From assembly GCA_004010275.1 (NCBI GenBank), contig RBWT01000001.1, positions 62,001 to 126,000 on the forward strand: DNA of 64,000 bases. Reading direction: 5' to 3'. Below the pieces are notes generated by a model. That model had not been told where the DNA came from, did no database searches, and worked only from the letters and a program-made list of their open reading frames with translations. The position numbers and the translations under genes are program-made. The stretch comes from Streptomyces huasconensis (GTDB lineage Bacteria; Actinomycetota; Actinomycetes; Streptomycetales; Streptomycetaceae). This document shows positions 61,726 through 64,000 of the stretch, one piece after another. Positions within the stretch are counted from its first letter, which is position 1; every line of letters starts with the position of its first letter.

Positions 61726-62171
61726 GAGCGGCAGTCCTTCGAAGTCGTGTCGGTGAGGGAAGCGAGGGCGTCGGCCCATGCCCGGTCGGTGGCCCAGGCG
61801 GCGCCGTATGCGGCCTCCGCCTTGGCGGCGATCTCGCGGGCGGCCTCGGGCCCGGCGCGGACCTCACCACGCTCGATCTGGCCGAGGACCCGCTCCACGT
61901 CGGCTTGCGGACGGGCCCGGAACTTGCCGTGCTCCTCGCCGACGTAACGGGCTTCGACGACCGTCCCGTCGTCGGTCAGACGCGTACGGGACTCGAAAGC
62001 CCCGGCCGGGGCGTAGTTGCTCCCAGTCGCCTGGGACGCGGTCCGGATCAGGCTGGCAGTGCGGGCTGCACTGGAAGCGGTGCGGTACTCGCCGACGAAC
62101 TGCCAGACGCCCGGCTTCTGCCTGAGGCAGGCCGCCACACGGGCGTGGCTGATGTAAGTGCGGTGACTCAC
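61722..62171 (-). CDS. Hypothetical early phage protein
   Basis: 149 residues, GTG 62171 (VSHRTYISHARVAACLRQKP). Pattern GVWQFVGEYRTASSAARTAS with SLIRTASQATGSNYAPAGAF resembles phage proteins that combine a small beta domain with a helical tail (ADVERVLGQIERGEVRAGPE). Function unknown. Confidence 0.55.
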   Translation of the reverse strand: MSHRTYISHARVAACLRQKPGVWQFVGEYRTASSAARTASLIRTASQATGSNYAPAGAFESRTRLTDDGTVVEARYVGEEHGKFRARPQADVERVLGQIERGEVRAGPEAAREIAAKAEAAYGAAWATDRAWADALASLTDTTSKDCRS

Positions 62172-62404
62172 GGGCGGACGTCCTCTCCGGTGATCGTGGT
62201 CTGGTAGGCGCGGCGGCCGTCGGTGTCCACCGGGCGCAGGGCCCCGCGCCGGGTGAGGGCGCGGAGGTCCTTGCGGGCGGTGTTGCGGTGGCAGCTCCAC
62301 GACGTGGTGGCGAGGAGCTGCTCGGCGCGGCCGGTCGTGATCGGGCCGGACTCGCGCTGTATGGCGGCGAGGAGCCAGTCGCGGCGGGTGATCTGCTCAG
62401 GCAT
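62168..62404 (-). CDS. Winged-helix DNA-binding protein
   Basis: 78 residues from ATG 62404 (MPEQITRRDWLLAAIQRESG). PITTGRAEQLLATTSWSCHR, NTARKDLRALTRRGALRPV and DTDGRRAYQTTITGE form a helix-turn-helix with a beta wing, as in small phage regulators. Coupled at both ends. Confidence 0.7.
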   Translation of the reverse strand: MPEQITRRDWLLAAIQRESGPITTGRAEQLLATTSWSCHRNTARKDLRALTRRGALRPVDTDGRRAYQTTITGEDVRP

Positions 62405-62963
62405 CGCGGTCCGCCTTCCGGGCGAGGGCGTAGTAGCGGTCGTTCTCCGGGCCGTGCTCATCGAGGTGGCCTCGGCGGCACAGCTCGGCGAGGTCGAGCC
62501 GGGCGGTAGACCGCTTCGTGGTGCGGCCCTTGCGGCGCCGCATGTCCTGCACGCGACCGGTGTTCCACTGGCCGCCGTGGGTGCGGATGGTGTCGAGAAG
62601 CTGCTCCAGGCGGCGCTCGCGAGAGGAGTCGACGGGCCCGGGGGCGAGCCAGGCGGCGACCTTGGCGCGGTCCTCCGCGTCGAAGAACAGCGCGACCGGC
62701 TGCCCGTCGGCGGCGATGGCGCCCACGATGAGGCCGGGCGGGTCCTCCGGGGCGGGCTCCATCGCGGTGTCGAAGCGGTCCACGATCAGCGGGTCAGCGC
62801 CCGAAGTGGCCGTCGCCGCCGCAGCGGTGGCCTTCTCCTCGGCGCGTACGGAGGCGTCGTTGGCCGCGATCAGCCGGGCGGCCTCGCGGTGCCCGATCAG
62901 GTCGCGGAGCACGGTGTACAGCACGTCGCGCGGGTTGATGGCGGTGGTGGGGTCGGTGCTCAT
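62397..62963 (-). CDS. Hypothetical protein with C-terminal winged-helix-like region
   Basis: 188 residues, MSTDPTTAINPRDVLYTVLR. An N-terminal helix DLIGHREAARLIAANDASVR, then a beta region GLIVGAIAADGQPVALFFDA. The C-terminal part RRLEQLLDTIRTHGGQWNTG and TARLDLAELCRRGHLDEHG resembles a winged helix. Function unknown. Confidence 0.55.
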   Translation of the reverse strand: MSTDPTTAINPRDVLYTVLRDLIGHREAARLIAANDASVRAEEKATAAAATATSGADPLIVDRFDTAMEPAPEDPPGLIVGAIAADGQPVALFFDAEDRAKVAAWLAPGPVDSSRERRLEQLLDTIRTHGGQWNTGRVQDMRRRKGRTTKRSTARLDLAELCRRGHLDEHGPENDRYYALARKADRDA

Positions 62964-63338
62964 GCGGCACCTGCCTCACGCTGGCCCGGTACCGAACGCG
63001 GCGCCGTCAGCACCGCGAGCCGATCCCGCAGCCGCCCAACCTGCGCCCCGTATACCGGGATCACCCCGTCGTCCGCGACCTCCGCCAGGAGATCGGCGAC
63101 CCGTTCGTCCCGCTCATGCGCGGCGTGCGAGTCCGAACCCTGGTGCGCAGCCGACCGCGCCAACTCGGCGATGTTCCGCAGGTCATCGAGGAGACCTTCG
63201 CCGTCCTCGTCCGCCGCCTGCGCGAGGCCGAGGACAACGGCGGTGAGATAGTGCGTCACGTCGAGGCCGACCCCGGTGGGGCGGGCGTCCACGTGAATAC
63301 GGAAGGGCCCGGTGACGGGGGTACGGTCGGCGCTCATT
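62960..63338 (-). CDS. Small early phage protein
   Basis: 125 residues from ATG 63338 (MSADRTPVTGPFRIHVDARP). Helices DVTHYLTAVVLGLAQAADED and LLDDLRNIAELARSAAHQGS, ending PRSVPGQREAGAA. Function unknown. Confidence 0.55.
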
Positions 63339-63996
63339 CGTCGGCCTCCTCGTCGTACGCGGAGGCGATCTCCAGCGGCGTCACGACGTAGCCCGTACAG
63401 GTCTGGACAGGCACGTCGTCGCCGTCGCAGTACTCGACGTCGAAGTACGTCAGCTCTTCGGGGCTGAACGCGTCGCCGTCGTCGGGCACCCACGAGACGA
63501 GACCGGTCGCACCTTCACGCGTGGCGAGCGCCTCGCAGTGCGCGACGGCCGCCTCACGGTTGGAGTACGTACCGAGGACGATCCCGGAGTCAGGGTGTTC
63601 CGCGTGGTACACGATCGGCGGCTGCTTGGCCACGGGCTCGTCCTCGCGGAGGGCCTGCGTCGGGGCCAGGAGCCGCGTCAGCTTGTCCGCCGACGCCGCG
63701 ACCATCGCGTCCGACAGCACCTCGTTCGTCGAGTGCCGCTCCGCCTCCAACTCCGCGACCCGCGCCTGCAGCTGCTCCAGCTCGCGCTGCCCCGCGAGAT
63801 GCGCGTCGAGCGTGTCCGTCAGCGCCGCGACCGTCTCACCGGCCACCGAGTCTGATGCCGCACCCACCGGCACCGGCAGAACGTCGGCCGACCCGACGAT
63901 CCCGTGCTCCGCCAGCTCCGCCTCCGTCACCATCACGAACTCCGGGCATGAGCACACGCCTTCCGGGGCGTACAGCGGCAGTCCGCCGCGCGTCAC
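63334..63996 (-). CDS. Coiled-coil early protein at the right edge
   Basis: 220 residues if GTG 63996 is the start; the true start may lie beyond the window. It contains ALTDTLDAHLAGQRELEQLQ, RVAELEAERHSTNEVLSDAM (coiled coil) and the domain IVYHAEHPDSGIVLGTYSNR, EAAVAHCEALATREGATGLV. The C-terminus is acidic and ends SAYDEEADE. Function unknown. Confidence 0.55.
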   Translation of the reverse strand: MTRGGLPLYAPEGVCSCPEFVMVTEAELAEHGIVGSADVLPVPVGAASDSVAGETVAALTDTLDAHLAGQRELEQLQARVAELEAERHSTNEVLSDAMVAASADKLTRLLAPTQALREDEPVAKQPPIVYHAEHPDSGIVLGTYSNREAAVAHCEALATREGATGLVSWVPDDGDAFSPEELTYFDVEYCDGDDVPVQTCTGYVVTPLEIASAYDEEADE

Positions 63997-64000
63997 CGCA

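Overview
The window is high-GC actinobacterial DNA, and everything in it points to Streptomyces: TerD-family and TerC-like genes, GTG starts with GTGA/TGATG overlaps, XRE/DUF397 pairs, WhiB, DUF6221/DUF6233 proteins and Spd-type mobile-element membrane proteins. Positions 1-9570 are host chromosome. From about 9570 to the right end it looks like one large siphovirus prophage, read almost entirely on the minus strand, with host-like accessory (moron) genes inserted. No integrase lies in the window, so the right end of the element must be beyond 64000.

Host part: a TerC-like membrane protein cut by the left edge, two TerD-family proteins (one with a proline-rich YGYP tail), then a four-gene operon: TIM-barrel C-C bond lyase, phosphoribosyltransferase with TRSP domain, StiP/PELOTA protein and HAD phosphatase. 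This is the biosynthetic module that accompanies Ter stress systems. A 21-bp triple tandem repeat lies just upstream. Then come a FmdB-type zinc ribbon protein, a coiled-coil membrane protein, and tRNA-Val(UAC).

The tRNA is followed by a terminator, a 9-bp direct repeat resembling integrase arm sites and a cluster of three palindromes. Positions 10.2-14.8 kb carry regulators and cargo: small XRE protein, Cys-rich paralogues, DUF397 protein, large XRE-TPR regulator and a flavoprotein. From 14.85 to 39.1 kb the late phage genes run right to left in transcription order: HNH, small and large terminase, portal-MuF fusion, prohead protease, major capsid, head-tail connectors, major tail protein, tail assembly chaperone with a -1 frameshift, tape measure, distal tail proteins, beta-helix tail spike, endolysin, holin and a collagen-like membrane protein.

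Between late and early genes lies a second accessory block. A phage lipoprotein is followed by a promoter-to-terminator operon (about 45018 down to 40732) of membrane proteins, including a plasmid Spd-like protein and a GIY-YIG domain fused to membrane helices. A divergent plus-strand island (45.0-46.9 kb) starts with an excisionase-like HTH gene. The early region (47-64 kb) holds many small translationally coupled genes and the DNA metabolism set: DnaB-like helicase with an iteron-like array inside its gene, WhiB, HNH/HTH protein, RuvC-like resolvase, DEDDh exonuclease, phiC31 gp3-like recombination directionality factor and PD-(D/E)XK nuclease.

About 19 genes show one or more single-base frame breaks. 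Several break and restore the frame within a conserved motif, which is typical of uncorrected indels in a GC-rich assembly rather than of decay. These genes are given as full-length CDS with the break noted. Functions are assigned by reading motifs and family resemblance; no database search was run.
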